DNA from: Rhizobium mongolense USDA 1844
GTDB taxonomy: Bacteria > Pseudomonadota > Alphaproteobacteria > Rhizobiales > Rhizobiaceae
NCBI RefSeq assembly: GCF_000419765.1
Contig: NZ_ATTQ01000002.1
Coordinates: 62,001 to 126,000, forward strand
Direction: 5' to 3'
Length of the DNA: 64,000 bases
Both the position numbers and the translations under genes were made by a program. Below, in pieces: positions 54,844 to 64,000 of the stretch (position 1 is the first letter of the stretch; each line of letters opens with the position of its first letter). The notes under the pieces were generated by a model. It ran no database searches. It was not told where the DNA came from and saw nothing but the letters and a program-made list of their open reading frames with translations.

Positions 54844-56232
54844 TCAAGCGGCCAATGCGTCGAGGATGCGCACCCAGGAACGGATGCCCTTGTGGTAGGA
54901 GGCGAGTTCGTATTTCTCGTTGGGCGAATGGATCCGGTCATCTGCAAGGCCAAAGCCGACGAGCAGCGATTCCATGCCGAGCATTCTCTGGAAATCGCCG
55001 ACGATCGGGATCGAGCCGCCCATGCCGATAACGACGGCGGGCTTGGGCCATTCGTCGGAAAGCGCGTTCTTCGCTTTCGTGATCACCGGAGAATCATAGG
55101 CAAGATGAATTGCCGGCGAAGCGCCATGGGGATGGAACTCGACAGAGCAATCGGCCGGAATCTTCGAGCGGATATAGTTTCGGAACGTCTCTCGAATCTT
55201 TGCCGGATCCTGTTTGCCGACGAGGCGGAAGGAAACCTTGGCCGACGCCTTGGCGGCAATCACTGTCTTGAAGCCCTCGCCGGTATAGCCGCCCCATATG
55301 CCGTTCACTTCAGCCGTGGGGCGCGCCCAGGTGAGTTCCAGAACGGAGCGGCCTTTTTCACCCGACGGCACCGAAAGGCCGACTTGGCCCAGTAAGTCCT
55401 CAGCGGTCTGGCCGAGCTTTTCCCATGAGGCCTTGACGTTTGCAGGCGTTTCCTCGACGCCTTCATAGAAATTCTCGAGTGTTATGCGGCCGGTTTCGTC
55501 GTGGAGACCGGCAAGCGCTGTTGTCAGGACATGGATCGGATTCGCTGCCGCGCCGCCGAAAAGCCCGGAATGCAGATCGCGGTCGGCCGCCGTCACGACG
55601 ACTTCTTCACCGACAAGGCCGCGAAGGGCAGCAGCAATCGCCGGGGTCTCGCGGTCCCACATGCCGGTATCGCAGACAAGCGCATAGTCGGCCTTCAGTT
55701 CTGCCGCATTTGCCTCCAGAAAGGGCTTGAGCGACGACGAGCCGGATTCCTCTTCGCCCTCGAAAAGGATGGTGACGCGGCAAGGAAGCGCGCCGCTGAT
55801 CTCTTTATAGGCCCGGCAAGCTTCGACAAAGGTCATGAGCTGGCCCTTGTCGTCTGCGGTGCCGCGGCCCGTCAGGATCTTGCGGCCATTACCCATGTCC
55901 TTGACGGCTGGCTCGAAGGGATCGTTTTCCCAAAGCTCGATTGGATCGACCGGTTGAACGTCGTAGTGGCCGTAGAACAGCACATGCGGCGCATCCGCGC
56001 TGGCGCCGGCATGATGCGCAACGACCATCGGGTGACCGGGAGTATCGCGAACGGAAGCTTCGAAACCCAGTGTGTTCAAATAGGCGACCAGCCATTCGGC
56101 AGCCGTGCGGCACTCGGCTTTGTACGCCGGGTCAGTCGAGATCGATTTGATACGCAGCAACTCGAACAATCTGTCCAGGCTTGAACCGAGGTTCTGATCG
56201 GCGCGTGAAAGCACCGGGGTTACGTCTGTCAT
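54844..56232 (-). CDS. M20-family metallopeptidase (dipeptidase-like)
   Basis: 462 residues. The zinc-peptidase layout is clear: HVLFYGHYDVQPVDP (about residue 80, first metal His and Asp), GRGTADDKGQL (bridging Asp), ILFEGEEESGSSSL (catalytic Glu and metal Glu), VCDTGMW, and a late SPNEKYEL with a metal-ligand His just before. A lid/dimerisation domain lies at about 200-370. It cleaves dipeptides or acylated amino acids in the cytoplasm; substrate not assignable. AAAGGAG lies upstream of the ATG at 56232. Confidence 0.92.
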   Translation of the reverse strand: MTDVTPVLSRADQNLGSSLDRLFELLRIKSISTDPAYKAECRTAAEWLVAYLNTLGFEASVRDTPGHPMVVAHHAGASADAPHVLFYGHYDVQPVDPIELWENDPFEPAVKDMGNGRKILTGRGTADDKGQLMTFVEACRAYKEISGALPCRVTILFEGEEESGSSSLKPFLEANAAELKADYALVCDTGMWDRETPAIAAALRGLVGEEVVVTAADRDLHSGLFGGAAANPIHVLTTALAGLHDETGRITLENFYEGVEETPANVKASWEKLGQTAEDLLGQVGLSVPSGEKGRSVLELTWARPTAEVNGIWGGYTGEGFKTVIAAKASAKVSFRLVGKQDPAKIRETFRNYIRSKIPADCSVEFHPHGASPAIHLAYDSPVITKAKNALSDEWPKPAVVIGMGGSIPIVGDFQRMLGMESLLVGFGLADDRIHSPNEKYELASYHKGIRSWVRILDALAA

Positions 56233-56323
56233 TTCCGACTCCTTTCGAGATTCGGCGGGACGATAGACCAAAGGCGGGGACGTTTCGAGGAAGAAAAATC
56301 GAAACAAGGGAGGGCGTAGACGG

Positions 56324-56755
56324 TTAGATTTTCTTGGCGTTTTCGAGGAGGCGGCGGATATATTCCAGCATCAGTTCGCGTTCGAAGGTCTTGAAGCCTT
56401 GGAAAAGCGCCAGATCGGCTTCACGTGCGATCTTGACCGCTTCATCTTCGATGGCCCGCGCGTTGGGCGTCAGGAAGATCAGTTGCGCTCGCTTGTCTGA
56501 AGGATGGGGGCGGCGCTCGATCAGGCCATCGCGCGCCATGCGCGCAAGCGTATTTGCCATCGTCGCCTGTTCGATATCGACGCGTTCGAGCAATTGCTTC
56601 TGCGTGAGGCCGTCTTCCGCCCAAAGTTCGAGAAGGATCGGGAATTGCCCGGGAGAAAAACCAAGTCCCGCCGCGCGCTGCTGCAGCGAGCGGGCAAAAC
56701 CCTTGGCCAACTGGCTGGCAAGGTATGCTCCCGAATCCATCCTGTTAAATCCCAT
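56324..56755 (-). CDS. MarR-family transcriptional regulator
   Basis: 143 residues. Winged helix with LTQKQLLERVDIEQATMANT (recognition helix) and the wing DGLIERRPHPSDKRAQLIFL (about residues 50-100), flanked by dimerisation helices. It usually represses neighbouring efflux or catabolic genes and responds to phenolic ligands; here the peptidase gene just downstream is on the same strand. The start at 56755 is chosen over 56773, but either could be used. Confidence 0.88.
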   Translation of the reverse strand: MGFNRMDSGAYLASQLAKGFARSLQQRAAGLGFSPGQFPILLELWAEDGLTQKQLLERVDIEQATMANTLARMARDGLIERRPHPSDKRAQLIFLTPNARAIEDEAVKIAREADLALFQGFKTFERELMLEYIRRLLENAKKI

Positions 56756-56854
56756 GATTGCAGTTAGGCTCAAAAACTGACGCGAAACAATGCAACAAAT
56801 CGCATGCGATGGATCAAAACTTGTCCTTTAGCTTCATAAATGTGCATCTTCGCC

Positions 56855-56898
56855 AAAAAACAAAGCCGCCATGGCCTGGAGGTTGGCCATGGCGGCTT
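56855..56898 (-). terminator. Intrinsic terminator of the sRNA
   Basis: A perfect 14-bp stem (56885-56898 with 56863-56876) is followed on the minus strand by TTGTTTTTT. One of the strongest hairpins in the window. Confidence 0.88.
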
Positions 56899-57020
56899 GA
56901 AAATGGGGACAAAGGCCCGGAGAGGGGGATAAGGCCTTTGTCCAAGCCTGATGCGGCGGGGGACAAGCCGGTAATCAGACCCTCGGCGCGATCAAACGCC
57001 GGTAGACCTGATTTGTGACC
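56855..57020 (-). ncRNA. Probable alpha-r7-type small RNA (Smr7C-like)
   Basis: Minus-strand RNA with a hairpin GGACAAAGGCC/GGCCTTTGTCC (56943-56933 with 56917-56907), whose loop is a CCCCCTCTCC-type pyrimidine tract able to pair with ribosome binding sites. A 14-bp terminator stem AAGCCGCCATGGCC/GGCCATGGCGGCTT plus TTTGTTTTTT follows. The location between polA and a marR gene is the one I remember for the S. meliloti Smr7C sRNA. The 5' end is an estimate. Confidence 0.55.
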
Positions 57021-57542
57021 GGGAATGTGGTTTTTCAAGGGAAGCAGGCCGAGCCGACAATTACAAATTGGTAACAGTTCGGTGAAGCATTATTCCCGCG
57101 CCCTCCGGCAATCATTCCAGAAGAACGCAAGGTTCCATCCGGCAATCAAATTGCTCATGCCTCCAAGGGCGCAGTTCAGCGCAATGATGCCAAGTGCCTC
57201 GCAAGGGCCGATCGATATTAATAAAGGTGGAAAGAAATAGGGTGTTCAGCAGCTGAAGTTCTGTCTGGACACCGAAGCTTCGCGTGCGATCCAGGCGCTG
57301 CGGAAAAAAGTTGGCAGACCCTTGATCGCCAGCAGGAAAACCAGCGCGAAGAGCCCTTTGCGAAAGACAGCCGTAAGGCCGTCACCCAGCGCGTAGGAGC
57401 TGGCAAGGAACGGCATAGGCGGCCGCGAACCTGTGCGTTTCCATAGGTAACTCTTTTTCGAAGGCCATGGGTCAGCAATAAATAGTACCGCAAACTGCAT
57501 GTGCAATGGACGTTTCCATCCCGCCACGCTATCCATGCAGCC
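57021..57542. other. Region between sRNA and polA
   Basis: About 520 bases. It should hold the promoters for the minus-strand sRNA and for polA. Apart from a possible small membrane protein (57246-57416, minus strand), open frames are short and unremarkable. Confidence 0.4.
57246..57416 (-). CDS. Possible small membrane protein (56 residues)
   Basis: MPFLASSYALGDGLTAVFRK is followed by a hydrophobic segment GLFALVFLLAIKGLPTFF and a basic tail ending RQNFSC. It looks like a single-pass membrane peptide, but no ribosome binding site is visible and the frame continues open upstream over the polA start. Kept as a low-confidence call. Confidence 0.3.
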   Translation of the reverse strand: MPFLASSYALGDGLTAVFRKGLFALVFLLAIKGLPTFFRSAWIAREASVSRQNFSC

Positions 57543-60533
57543 ATGAAAAAAGGCGATCATCTTTTCCTTATTGACGGTTCGGGTTTCATCTTCCGGGCGT
57601 TTCACGCCCTGCCGCCGCTGACGCGCAAGTCCGACGGCTTGCCGGTCGGCGCAGTCTCTGGCTTCTGCAATATGCTCTGGAAGCTGCTGACCGATGCGCG
57701 TGACACCTCCGTCGGCGTCACGCCGACGCATCTTGCGGTTATCTTCGACTACTCGGCAAAGACCTTCCGCAAGGATTTATATGATGCCTACAAGGCCAAT
57801 CGCTCTGCACCGCCGGATGAGCTGATACCGCAATTCGGGCTGATCCGCGAGGCGACGCGCGCCTTCAACCTGCCCTGCATCGAGACCGAGGGGTTCGAGG
57901 CCGACGATATCATCGCTACCTATGCCCGGCAGGCGGAAGCGACCGGCGCCGATGTGACGATCGTCTCCTCCGACAAGGATCTGATGCAGCTCGTAACGCC
58001 GAACATCCACATGTACGACAGCATGAAGGACAAGCAGATCGGCATCCCGGACGTCATCGAGAAATGGGGCGTAGCGCCCGAAAAGATGATCGACCTGCAG
58101 GCTATGACCGGCGATTCGGTCGATAATGTTCCGGGTATTCCCGGTATCGGCCCGAAGACCGCCGCGCAGCTTCTTGGAGAATATGGCGATCTCGACACGC
58201 TGCTGGACCGTGCGCATGAGATCAAGCAGGAAAAGCGCCGCCAGGCGATTCTCGAGAATGCCGACAAGGCAAGGCTCTCGCGCGAATTGGTTCGGCTGCG
58301 ATCTGATGTGCCGCTGGTGCTTGGTCTGGACGACCTCGTTCTCGAAGTGCAGAACGGCCCGAAGTTGATCGGCTTCCTGAAGGCGCTGCAATTCACGACG
58401 CTGACGCGCCGTGTGGCGGAGGCGTGCAATTGCGATGCCAGTGTCATCGAGGCGTCCGACGTAAAAGTCGAGTGGGGTACTGCTGCACACGGCCCCGATC
58501 TCGATGCCGTTGAACCGGAGCCGGTTGCGGGCGGCATCCCGGATGTCGAGGGGGCTGCCGTTCCGATTCCCGTCAAGGCCAAGCCCGCCGGCAAAGGCTT
58601 TGCGCCCGCCGAACTTGCCAAGGCGCGCGCCGAAGCCTTTGCAGCGCTGCCATTTGATCATTCTAGCTACGTGACGATCCGCGATCTCGCGACACTTGAC
58701 AAATGGATTGGCGATGCGCGGGCAACCGGCCTGGTCGCCTTCGAAACTGAAACCACGTCGCTTGATGCGATGCAGGCGGAGCTGGTCGGATTCTCGATGG
58801 CGATTGCCGATAACGACAAGAACCCGGCGGGCGTCAAGACCCGCGCCGCCTATCTGCCGATCGGCCATAAGAACGGCGTCGGCGATCTACTTGGCGGCGG
58901 GCTTGCGGACAATCAGATACCGATGCGGGACGCGCTGCCGCGGCTGAAGGCGCTGCTCGAAGACGAGTCCGTCCTCAAGGTCGCGCAGAACCTGAAATAT
59001 GATTATCTGCTGATGAAGCGATATGGCGTCGAGACAAAGAGCTTCGACGATACGATGCTGATGTCCTACGTGCTCGACGCCGGCACCGGCGCGCACGGGA
59101 TGGACTCGCTCTCAGAGAAATTCCTCGGCCATAAGCCGATTGCCTACAAGGATATCGCAGGAAGCGGCAGGGCGAATGTGACGTTCGACTTTGTCGATAT
59201 CGACCGTGCTACGCATTACGCTGCTGAAGACGCCGATGTGACATTGCGGCTCTGGATGGTGCTGAAGCCAAGACTTGCCGCAGCAAAGCTGACGGCTGTC
59301 TACGAGCGTCTGGAGCGCCCGCTGCTGCCGGTACTGGCGCGCATGGAAGAACGCGGCATCACGGTCGACCGTCAGATCCTGTCCCGCCTTTCCGGTGAAC
59401 TGGCACAAGGCGCTGCGCGCCTGGAGGACGAAATCTATGCGCTGGCGGGTGAGAAGTTCACGATCGGCTCGCCGAAGCAGCTTGGCGACATCCTCTTCGG
59501 CAAGCTGGGGCTTGCTGGGGGCAGCAAGACGAAAACCGGGCAGTGGTCGACCTCGGCAAGTGTGCTGGAAGATCTTGCCGGCGCGGGTTTCGAGCTGCCG
59601 CGCAAGATCGTCGATTGGCGCCAACTGACCAAGCTGAAATCCACCTATACCGATGCGCTGCCGGGTTACGTGCATCCGCAGACGAAGCGCGTCCACACCT
59701 CCTATTCGCTGGCTTCGACGACGACAGGGCGTCTTTCGTCGTCCGAGCCGAACCTGCAGAACATTCCGGTGCGAACGCTGGAAGGCCGCAAAATCCGCAC
59801 GGCTTTCATCTCCACGCCCGGGCATAAGCTGATCTCGGCCGATTACAGCCAGATCGAACTGCGCGTGCTCGCGCATGTCGCGGAAATTCCGCAGCTGACC
59901 CAGGCTTTTGCCGAAGGCATCGATATTCACGCGATGACGGCCTCCGAAATGTTCGGCGTTCCTGTCGATGGTATGCCGGCCGAAGTGCGCCGCCGCGCCA
60001 AGGCGATCAACTTCGGCATCATCTACGGCATTTCCGCCTTTGGCCTTGCCAACCAGCTCTCGATCGAGCGCTCGGAAGCGGGTGACTACATCAAGAAATA
60101 TTTCGAGCGCTTCCCCGGCATTCGCGACTATATGGACAGCCGCAAACAGATGGCGCGCGACAAGGGCTATGTCGAAACGATCTTCGGGCGGCGAATCAAC
60201 TATCCGGAAATCCGCTCCTCCAATCCTTCGGTGCGCGCCTTCAACGAGCGGGCTGCGATCAACGCACCGATCCAGGGCTCGGCAGCCGATGTCATCCGCC
60301 GGGCAATGATCAAGATCGAACCGGCACTCGCCGAAGCCGGCCTTGCGGATCGGGTGCGCATGCTGCTGCAGGTGCACGATGAACTGATCTTCGAAGTCGA
60401 GGATACCGACGTCGAAAAGGCGATGCCGATCATTGTTTCCGTCATGGAAAACGCCGCCATGCCGGCGCTTGAGATGCGCGTGCCGTTGAAGGTGGATGCG
60501 CGCGCCGCCACCAATTGGGACCAAGCGCACTGA
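57543..60533 (+). CDS. polA: DNA polymerase I
   Basis: 996 residues. 5'-3' exonuclease domain (about 1-300, FLIDGSGFIFRAFHAL, GFEADDIIATYARQA, VDNVPGIPGIGPKTAAQLLG), 3'-5' exonuclease domain (about 370-560) and polymerase domain (about 590-996, DYSQIELRVLAHV, RRRAKAINFGIIYGISAFGL, LLQVHDELIFEV). In the proofreading site the first acidic motif reads AFETETTSLD: the metal-binding Asp (Asp355 of E. coli) is Glu401 here, while the other exo motifs (NLKYDYLLMK, YAAEDADVTLRL) are kept. The start at 57543 is used because the family-like N-terminus begins there. Confidence 0.97.
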   Translation: MKKGDHLFLIDGSGFIFRAFHALPPLTRKSDGLPVGAVSGFCNMLWKLLTDARDTSVGVTPTHLAVIFDYSAKTFRKDLYDAYKANRSAPPDELIPQFGLIREATRAFNLPCIETEGFEADDIIATYARQAEATGADVTIVSSDKDLMQLVTPNIHMYDSMKDKQIGIPDVIEKWGVAPEKMIDLQAMTGDSVDNVPGIPGIGPKTAAQLLGEYGDLDTLLDRAHEIKQEKRRQAILENADKARLSRELVRLRSDVPLVLGLDDLVLEVQNGPKLIGFLKALQFTTLTRRVAEACNCDASVIEASDVKVEWGTAAHGPDLDAVEPEPVAGGIPDVEGAAVPIPVKAKPAGKGFAPAELAKARAEAFAALPFDHSSYVTIRDLATLDKWIGDARATGLVAFETETTSLDAMQAELVGFSMAIADNDKNPAGVKTRAAYLPIGHKNGVGDLLGGGLADNQIPMRDALPRLKALLEDESVLKVAQNLKYDYLLMKRYGVETKSFDDTMLMSYVLDAGTGAHGMDSLSEKFLGHKPIAYKDIAGSGRANVTFDFVDIDRATHYAAEDADVTLRLWMVLKPRLAAAKLTAVYERLERPLLPVLARMEERGITVDRQILSRLSGELAQGAARLEDEIYALAGEKFTIGSPKQLGDILFGKLGLAGGSKTKTGQWSTSASVLEDLAGAGFELPRKIVDWRQLTKLKSTYTDALPGYVHPQTKRVHTSYSLASTTTGRLSSSEPNLQNIPVRTLEGRKIRTAFISTPGHKLISADYSQIELRVLAHVAEIPQLTQAFAEGIDIHAMTASEMFGVPVDGMPAEVRRRAKAINFGIIYGISAFGLANQLSIERSEAGDYIKKYFERFPGIRDYMDSRKQMARDKGYVETIFGRRINYPEIRSSNPSVRAFNERAAINAPIQGSAADVIRRAMIKIEPALAEAGLADRVRMLLQVHDELIFEVEDTDVEKAMPIIVSVMENAAMPALEMRVPLKVDARAATNWDQAH

Positions 60534-60698
60534 GCGCTTCCTCCTTCCGGTCTCAAAGATTTTTCTTGATGACTTAACGCATTGGCAATCCTACGTTTTT
60601 CGTTCGAGAGGTGTGCCGTTTAGATGCGGCTGGAAGGAACTTGTTAACCTTCATTTTCTAATCCGGTTGGGTCAGAAATTGAGTGAGCAGCGGGTCGC

Positions 60699-62978
60699 AT
60701 GCGTTTTCCCAGAACGAATTTGACGGATGCCGGTGATTTTTCGTCGGAAATAGACGTACAGCATGCGGGCGATGACATGAGTGTCGCTCCCGCAGCGCCG
60801 GTTTGGCAGAGCAATTTCTCGCTTGCACCGAACGTGCGTTTTACCCGCACGCCGGAAAACCTGATCAGTAAACGCCGCACGCCGGCCGAATCGGAACAGC
60901 CGTTTCGCGAGGAGACCGTCAGCGAAGGGCCGGCTGTTGATCTCGAGCCAAGCGCCCCGATGATGGTTGACGTGCCGTTCGACATCTATCTGCCGGAAGC
61001 CGCTCCATCCGTGTCCGAGATCGATCATCCCAAACATGTCGCCGAAATTCAGGTCGAGCCGGAATATCGCGCTTCGTCCGAGCTGACCGACATTTCCGAT
61101 TTCGCCTTCTGGGAAGTCATGGCCTTCGAGGAAGCGACTGCGGCCCCGATTACCCTCCCAGTTGCTTTCCTGCCGAAGGTTGAGGTCACGCCGGAATCGA
61201 TCATCTCACACTTCCGCGTGATGGAATGGCGCCCGGGAGGGAGACCGCAGAAGCTCGACGCACCAGCCGCGGCCACGGCCGCTCCAGCGCCCGTAAAGTC
61301 TATATCGAACGTGGCTCCGGCAGCCCGTCCGGCCGCCGCACCGGTGACCGCGAAAACGCAGCCGATCGCGCCGATGCCGGTTCGCGTGCAGGCCGCTGCA
61401 CCCCTGGCGCCCGCACCGCGGGCTGTAACGCAGAAGACAATCCCGGCGAATATCGATCCATCCGGTTACGAGTTTCCGCCGCGCTCCCTGCTGCAGGAAC
61501 CACCGGAGCGTTGTGGCGAGATCATGCCGCAGGAAACGCTCGAGCAGAATGCCGGGCTGCTGGAAAGTGTGCTGGAGGACTTCGGCATCAAGGGCGAGAT
61601 CATCCATGTCCGCCCGGGTCCGGTCGTAACGCTTTACGAATTCGAACCTGCACCCGGAGTAAAGTCGTCGCGCGTCATTGGCCTTGCCGACGATATAGCC
61701 CGCTCCATGTCGGCGCTGTCGGCCCGTGTCGCCGTCGTGCCGGGCCGTAATGTCATCGGCATCGAATTGCCGAACGCGATGCGCGAGACGGTCTATTTCC
61801 GCGAGATGATCGAGAGCCAGGATTTCGAGAAAAGCGGCTACAAGCTGGCGCTCGGCCTCGGCAAGACGATCGGCGGCGAGCCGGTGATCGCCGAGCTTGC
61901 GAAGATGCCGCACCTGCTGGTGGCCGGCACCACCGGTTCCGGCAAATCCGTCGCCATCAACACGATGATCCTCTCGCTGCTCTATCGCATGACGCCGGAA
62001 CAGTGCCGTCTCATCATGGTCGATCCGAAGATGCTAGAACTGTCCGTCTATGACGGCATCCCGCACCTATTGACGCCGGTCGTCACCGATCCGAAGAAGG
62101 CCGTGATGGCGCTGAAATGGGCGGTGCGCGAGATGGAGGAGCGCTACCGCAAAATGTCGCGCCTCGGCGTGCGCAACATCGACGGCTACAACGGCCGTGT
62201 CGCACAGGCCCGCGAAAAGGGCGAGACGGTCCACATCATGGTCCAGACCGGTTTCGACAAGGGCACAGGTGTGCCGATCGAAGAGCAGCAGGAAATGGAC
62301 CTGACGCCGATGCCCTATATCGTCGTCATCGTCGACGAAATGGCCGACCTCATGATGGTCGCCGGCAAGGAGATCGAGGGCGCGATCCAGCGCCTGGCCC
62401 AGATGGCGCGCGCCGCCGGCATCCATCTCATCATGGCGACGCAGCGTCCGTCGGTCGATGTCATCACCGGCACCATCAAGGCGAATTTCCCGACCCGCAT
62501 CTCCTTCCAGGTCACATCGAAGATCGACAGCCGCACGATCCTTGGCGAGCAAGGCGCCGAGCAGCTGCTTGGCCAGGGCGACATGCTGCACATGCAAGGT
62601 GGCGGCAGGATTTCCCGTGTGCACGGCCCGTTCGTCTCCGACCTCGAAGTCGAAAAGGTCGTCGCGCATCTAAAGACGCAGGGCCGTCCGGAGTATCTGG
62701 AGACGGTCACGGCTGACGAAGAGGAGGATGCCGAGCCGGAAGAGGGCGCCGTCTTCGACAAGAGCGCGATTGCATCCGAGGATGGCAACGAGCTTTACGA
62801 TCAGGCGGTCAAGGTCGTGCTGCGCGACAAGAAGTGCTCGACCTCCTACATCCAGCGCCGCCTTGGCATCGGCTACAACCGCGCGGCATCGCTTGTGGAG
62901 CGCATGGAAAAGGAAGGCCTCGTCGGCCCCGCGAACCATGTCGGCAAACGTGAGATCGTGTCGGGGCGCGAAGAATAA
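60699..62978 (+). CDS. FtsK/SpoIIIE-like DNA translocase without membrane domain
   Basis: 759 residues. The C-terminal two thirds is a complete FtsK motor: alpha domain ([20 protein letters not shown]), Walker [21 protein letters not shown] (about residue 406), Walker [14 protein letters not shown], and a gamma winged helix ([20 protein letters not shown], about 705-750) that reads polar DNA sequences. The first 260 residues are Pro/Ala-rich without any clear membrane helix, unlike classical FtsK. It could be a second, soluble paralogue; a membrane-anchored FtsK would be encoded elsewhere. Confidence 0.92.
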   Translation: MRFPRTNLTDAGDFSSEIDVQHAGDDMSVAPAAPVWQSNFSLAPNVRFTRTPENLISKRRTPAESEQPFREETVSEGPAVDLEPSAPMMVDVPFDIYLPEAAPSVSEIDHPKHVAEIQVEPEYRASSELTDISDFAFWEVMAFEEATAAPITLPVAFLPKVEVTPESIISHFRVMEWRPGGRPQKLDAPAAATAAPAPVKSISNVAPAARPAAAPVTAKTQPIAPMPVRVQAAAPLAPAPRAVTQKTIPANIDPSGYEFPPRSLLQEPPERCGEIMPQETLEQNAGLLESVLEDFGIKGEIIHVRPGPVVTLYEFEPAPGVKSSRVIGLADDIARSMSALSARVAVVPGRNVIGIELPNAMRETVYFREMIESQDFEKSGYKLALGLGKTIGGEPVIAELAKMPHLLVAGTTGSGKSVAINTMILSLLYRMTPEQCRLIMVDPKMLELSVYDGIPHLLTPVVTDPKKAVMALKWAVREMEERYRKMSRLGVRNIDGYNGRVAQAREKGETVHIMVQTGFDKGTGVPIEEQQEMDLTPMPYIVVIVDEMADLMMVAGKEIEGAIQRLAQMARAAGIHLIMATQRPSVDVITGTIKANFPTRISFQVTSKIDSRTILGEQGAEQLLGQGDMLHMQGGGRISRVHGPFVSDLEVEKVVAHLKTQGRPEYLETVTADEEEDAEPEEGAVFDKSAIASEDGNELYDQAVKVVLRDKKCSTSYIQRRLGIGYNRAASLVERMEKEGLVGPANHVGKREIVSGREE

Positions 62979-62984
62979 AGCCGG

Positions 62985-63584
62985 CTAACCAATCTTCGTG
63001 AGGAAGTCGTTGAGTGTCTCGATGATCTTGCGCCCGGCTTCTTCTAGCGAGCTACTGTTGTCAAGTTCGGTGACGTCGTAGTCGCCGCGTACGGTCAGTG
63101 GGCCGCGGGCGAGGCGGGCCATAATGTCTTCGTGAGTCTCGCGGCCGCGAGCTTCGAGGCGGCCTGCCAGCACTTCCGGGCGGGCGGTCACGTTGATGAC
63201 CTTGAGGCGGGGAAAAACGGCATGGAAGAGATGGAGTGCCGAGCGTGAGCCGTTGGCGATTACCAAATGTCCCTTGGCGAGCGCGACGGAAACTTCTGCT
63301 GGAATGCCGTATTTCAGGCCATGCGCTTCCCACCATACGGCGAAGTTGCCGGATTGCTCCATAGAGACGAAGCCTCCGTCGGAAACGGACAGATGATCCT
63401 CGCCGCCGGCATCGCGGTCCCGTGTGATGACGCGGCGGACGAAATGCACCTCGGGACGGCCGGCAAAATGCTTTGCCGCCAGGTTTATCAGCGTGTCTTT
63501 GCCGGCGCCGCTCGGGCCGACGACAACGACCATGATACCTCGCTCAGTGCCGGGTACCAAGTGTGGCTCGTGCGGGGGGATCAT
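62985..63584 (-). CDS. phnN: Ribose 1,5-bisphosphate phosphokinase PhnN
   Basis: 199 residues. Makes PRPP from ribose 1,5-bisphosphate in C-P lyase phosphonate use. P-loop MVVVVGPSGAGKDTLINLAA (residues 18-37), guanylate-kinase-like fold with VRRVITRDRDAGGEDHLSV. The start at 63584 overlaps the phnM stop (ATGA), so the genes are coupled. Confidence 0.94.
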   Translation of the reverse strand: MIPPHEPHLVPGTERGIMVVVVGPSGAGKDTLINLAAKHFAGRPEVHFVRRVITRDRDAGGEDHLSVSDGGFVSMEQSGNFAVWWEAHGLKYGIPAEVSVALAKGHLVIANGSRSALHLFHAVFPRLKVINVTARPEVLAGRLEARGRETHEDIMARLARGPLTVRGDYDVTELDNSSSLEEAGRKIIETLNDFLTKIG

Positions 63585-64000
63585 GCGACCCGGCGCCCTT
63601 CGCGCCAGACGGAACGGGTCACCGGCACGCCCTCGTCGCGGAAGACGCGGACAAGATCGGCACGAAGGCCGGTGTCGATTCGGCCGCGATCATTGAGGCT
63701 GACGGTGCGCGCGGGCGTGGCGGTCACCATCGCGATGGCCTTGGACAACGAAATGGTCTCCACCTCGTCGGCAAGAATGAAGGGTGCATAAAGCAGGCTG
63801 AGCGGCACGTAATCGGAAGAGAGCACGTCGAGGACGCCGCGCTCTGCAAGATCGCGAGCGGCGATGTTGCCTGAGTGAGACTTGCCGCGCACGACATTGG
63901 GAGCGCCCATCAGCACACTCATCCCATGCGCGTGCGATGCCTTGGCGGCGTCGAAGCTCGTTGGAAACTCCGCAAGGCGCACGCCGTTTTCAATCGCCTC
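63581..64000 (-). CDS. phnM: PhnM, C-P lyase pathway triphosphate diphosphatase (3' part, runs off the window)
   Basis: The last about 139 residues of an amidohydrolase-fold protein: AHGMSVLMGAPNVVRGKSHS (GAPN-xxRG-xSH motif with metal-site His), VLSSDYVPLSLLYAPF (conserved catalytic-Asp region) and ATATPARTVSLNDRGRIDTG near the end. These are hallmarks of PhnM, which acts on alpha-D-ribose 1-methylphosphonate 5-triphosphate. The 5' part lies beyond base 64000. It is followed by phnN on the same strand. Confidence 0.93.
   Translation of the reverse strand, partial: EAIENGVRLAEFPTSFDAAKASHAHGMSVLMGAPNVVRGKSHSGNIAARDLAERGVLDVLSSDYVPLSLLYAPFILADEVETISLSKAIAMVTATPARTVSLNDRGRIDTGLRADLVRVFRDEGVPVTRSVWREGRRVA

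Noticed and set aside
57025..57240. 71-codon plus-strand frame between the sRNA and polA
   Set aside because: Composition is not protein-like and it covers the presumed sRNA promoter.

Overview
The window is a chromosomal segment of an alphaproteobacterium of the Rhizobiaceae, most likely Rhizobium sensu stricto. The evidence is the GC-rich coding sequence, the gene orders fabI-fabB-fabA/irr, ffs-dnaX-ybaB-recR, dnaJ-dnaK and rimP-nusA-ylxR-infB-rbfA-truB-rpsO-pnp, a copy of the Rhizobium intergenic mosaic element (RIME), and a small-RNA locus between polA and a marR gene that resembles the alpha-r7 family.

Layout. 0-2.2 kb: tRNA-Ala(GGC) followed by an insertion scar with a PAP2-family membrane protein, an integrase remnant and an imperfect copy of the tRNA 3' end. 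2.2-22.2 kb: housekeeping genes, namely recF, a MoeB/ThiF-like E1, an acetyltransferase, a 2-hydroxyacid dehydrogenase, an SH3 protein, a PfkB kinase, an AEC transporter, cytochrome c (cycM-like), kdsB, pheA, a VOC protein, a DUF1127-like peptide, a WYL regulator, nudC, a HIT protein, the SRP RNA, dnaX, ybaB, a LysE exporter, a MOSC protein, recR, a lytic transglycosylase carrying an in-frame RIME, a GNAT protein and an MFS protein. 22.3-34.6 kb: the translation/RNA supercluster rimP to pnp, interrupted by a decayed alpha/beta hydrolase, then an rsmC-like gene. 34.9-38.9 kb: fatty-acid genes fabI-fabB-fabA, divergent irr, and a TRIC-family membrane protein. 39-47 kb: the accessory zone. 47-64 kb: dnaJ, dnaK, a class A PBP, an Arg/Asp-rich SH3 protein, an M20 peptidase, a MarR regulator, polA, an FtsK-like ATPase, phnN and the 3' part of phnM, which runs off the window.

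The most interesting stretch is 40.6-43.3 kb. An XRE-type regulator, a divergent 72-residue protein, a 30-codon Lys-rich peptide gene with a strong ribosome binding site, a terminator-like hairpin and a SagB-type flavin dehydrogenase are packed around an AT-rich divergent promoter with an 18-bp perfect palindrome. The N-terminus of the dehydrogenase looks like a peptide-recognition (RRE/PqqD-like) domain. This has the architecture of a minimal ribosomally made, post-translationally modified peptide (RiPP) cassette without a YcaO protein. The product class is not recognisable to me.

Secondary observations are: a RIME lying in frame between the ribosome binding site/start and the signal peptide of a transglycosylase; two unlinked intergenic hairpin-plus-terminator loci sharing a 20-nt loop motif (candidate sRNA pair); gene remnants (isoprenylcysteine methyltransferase-like, HNH endonuclease) on both sides of an intact drug exporter; and a Glu in place of the first exonuclease Asp in PolA. 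No CRISPR array, intact insertion sequence or prophage was seen.
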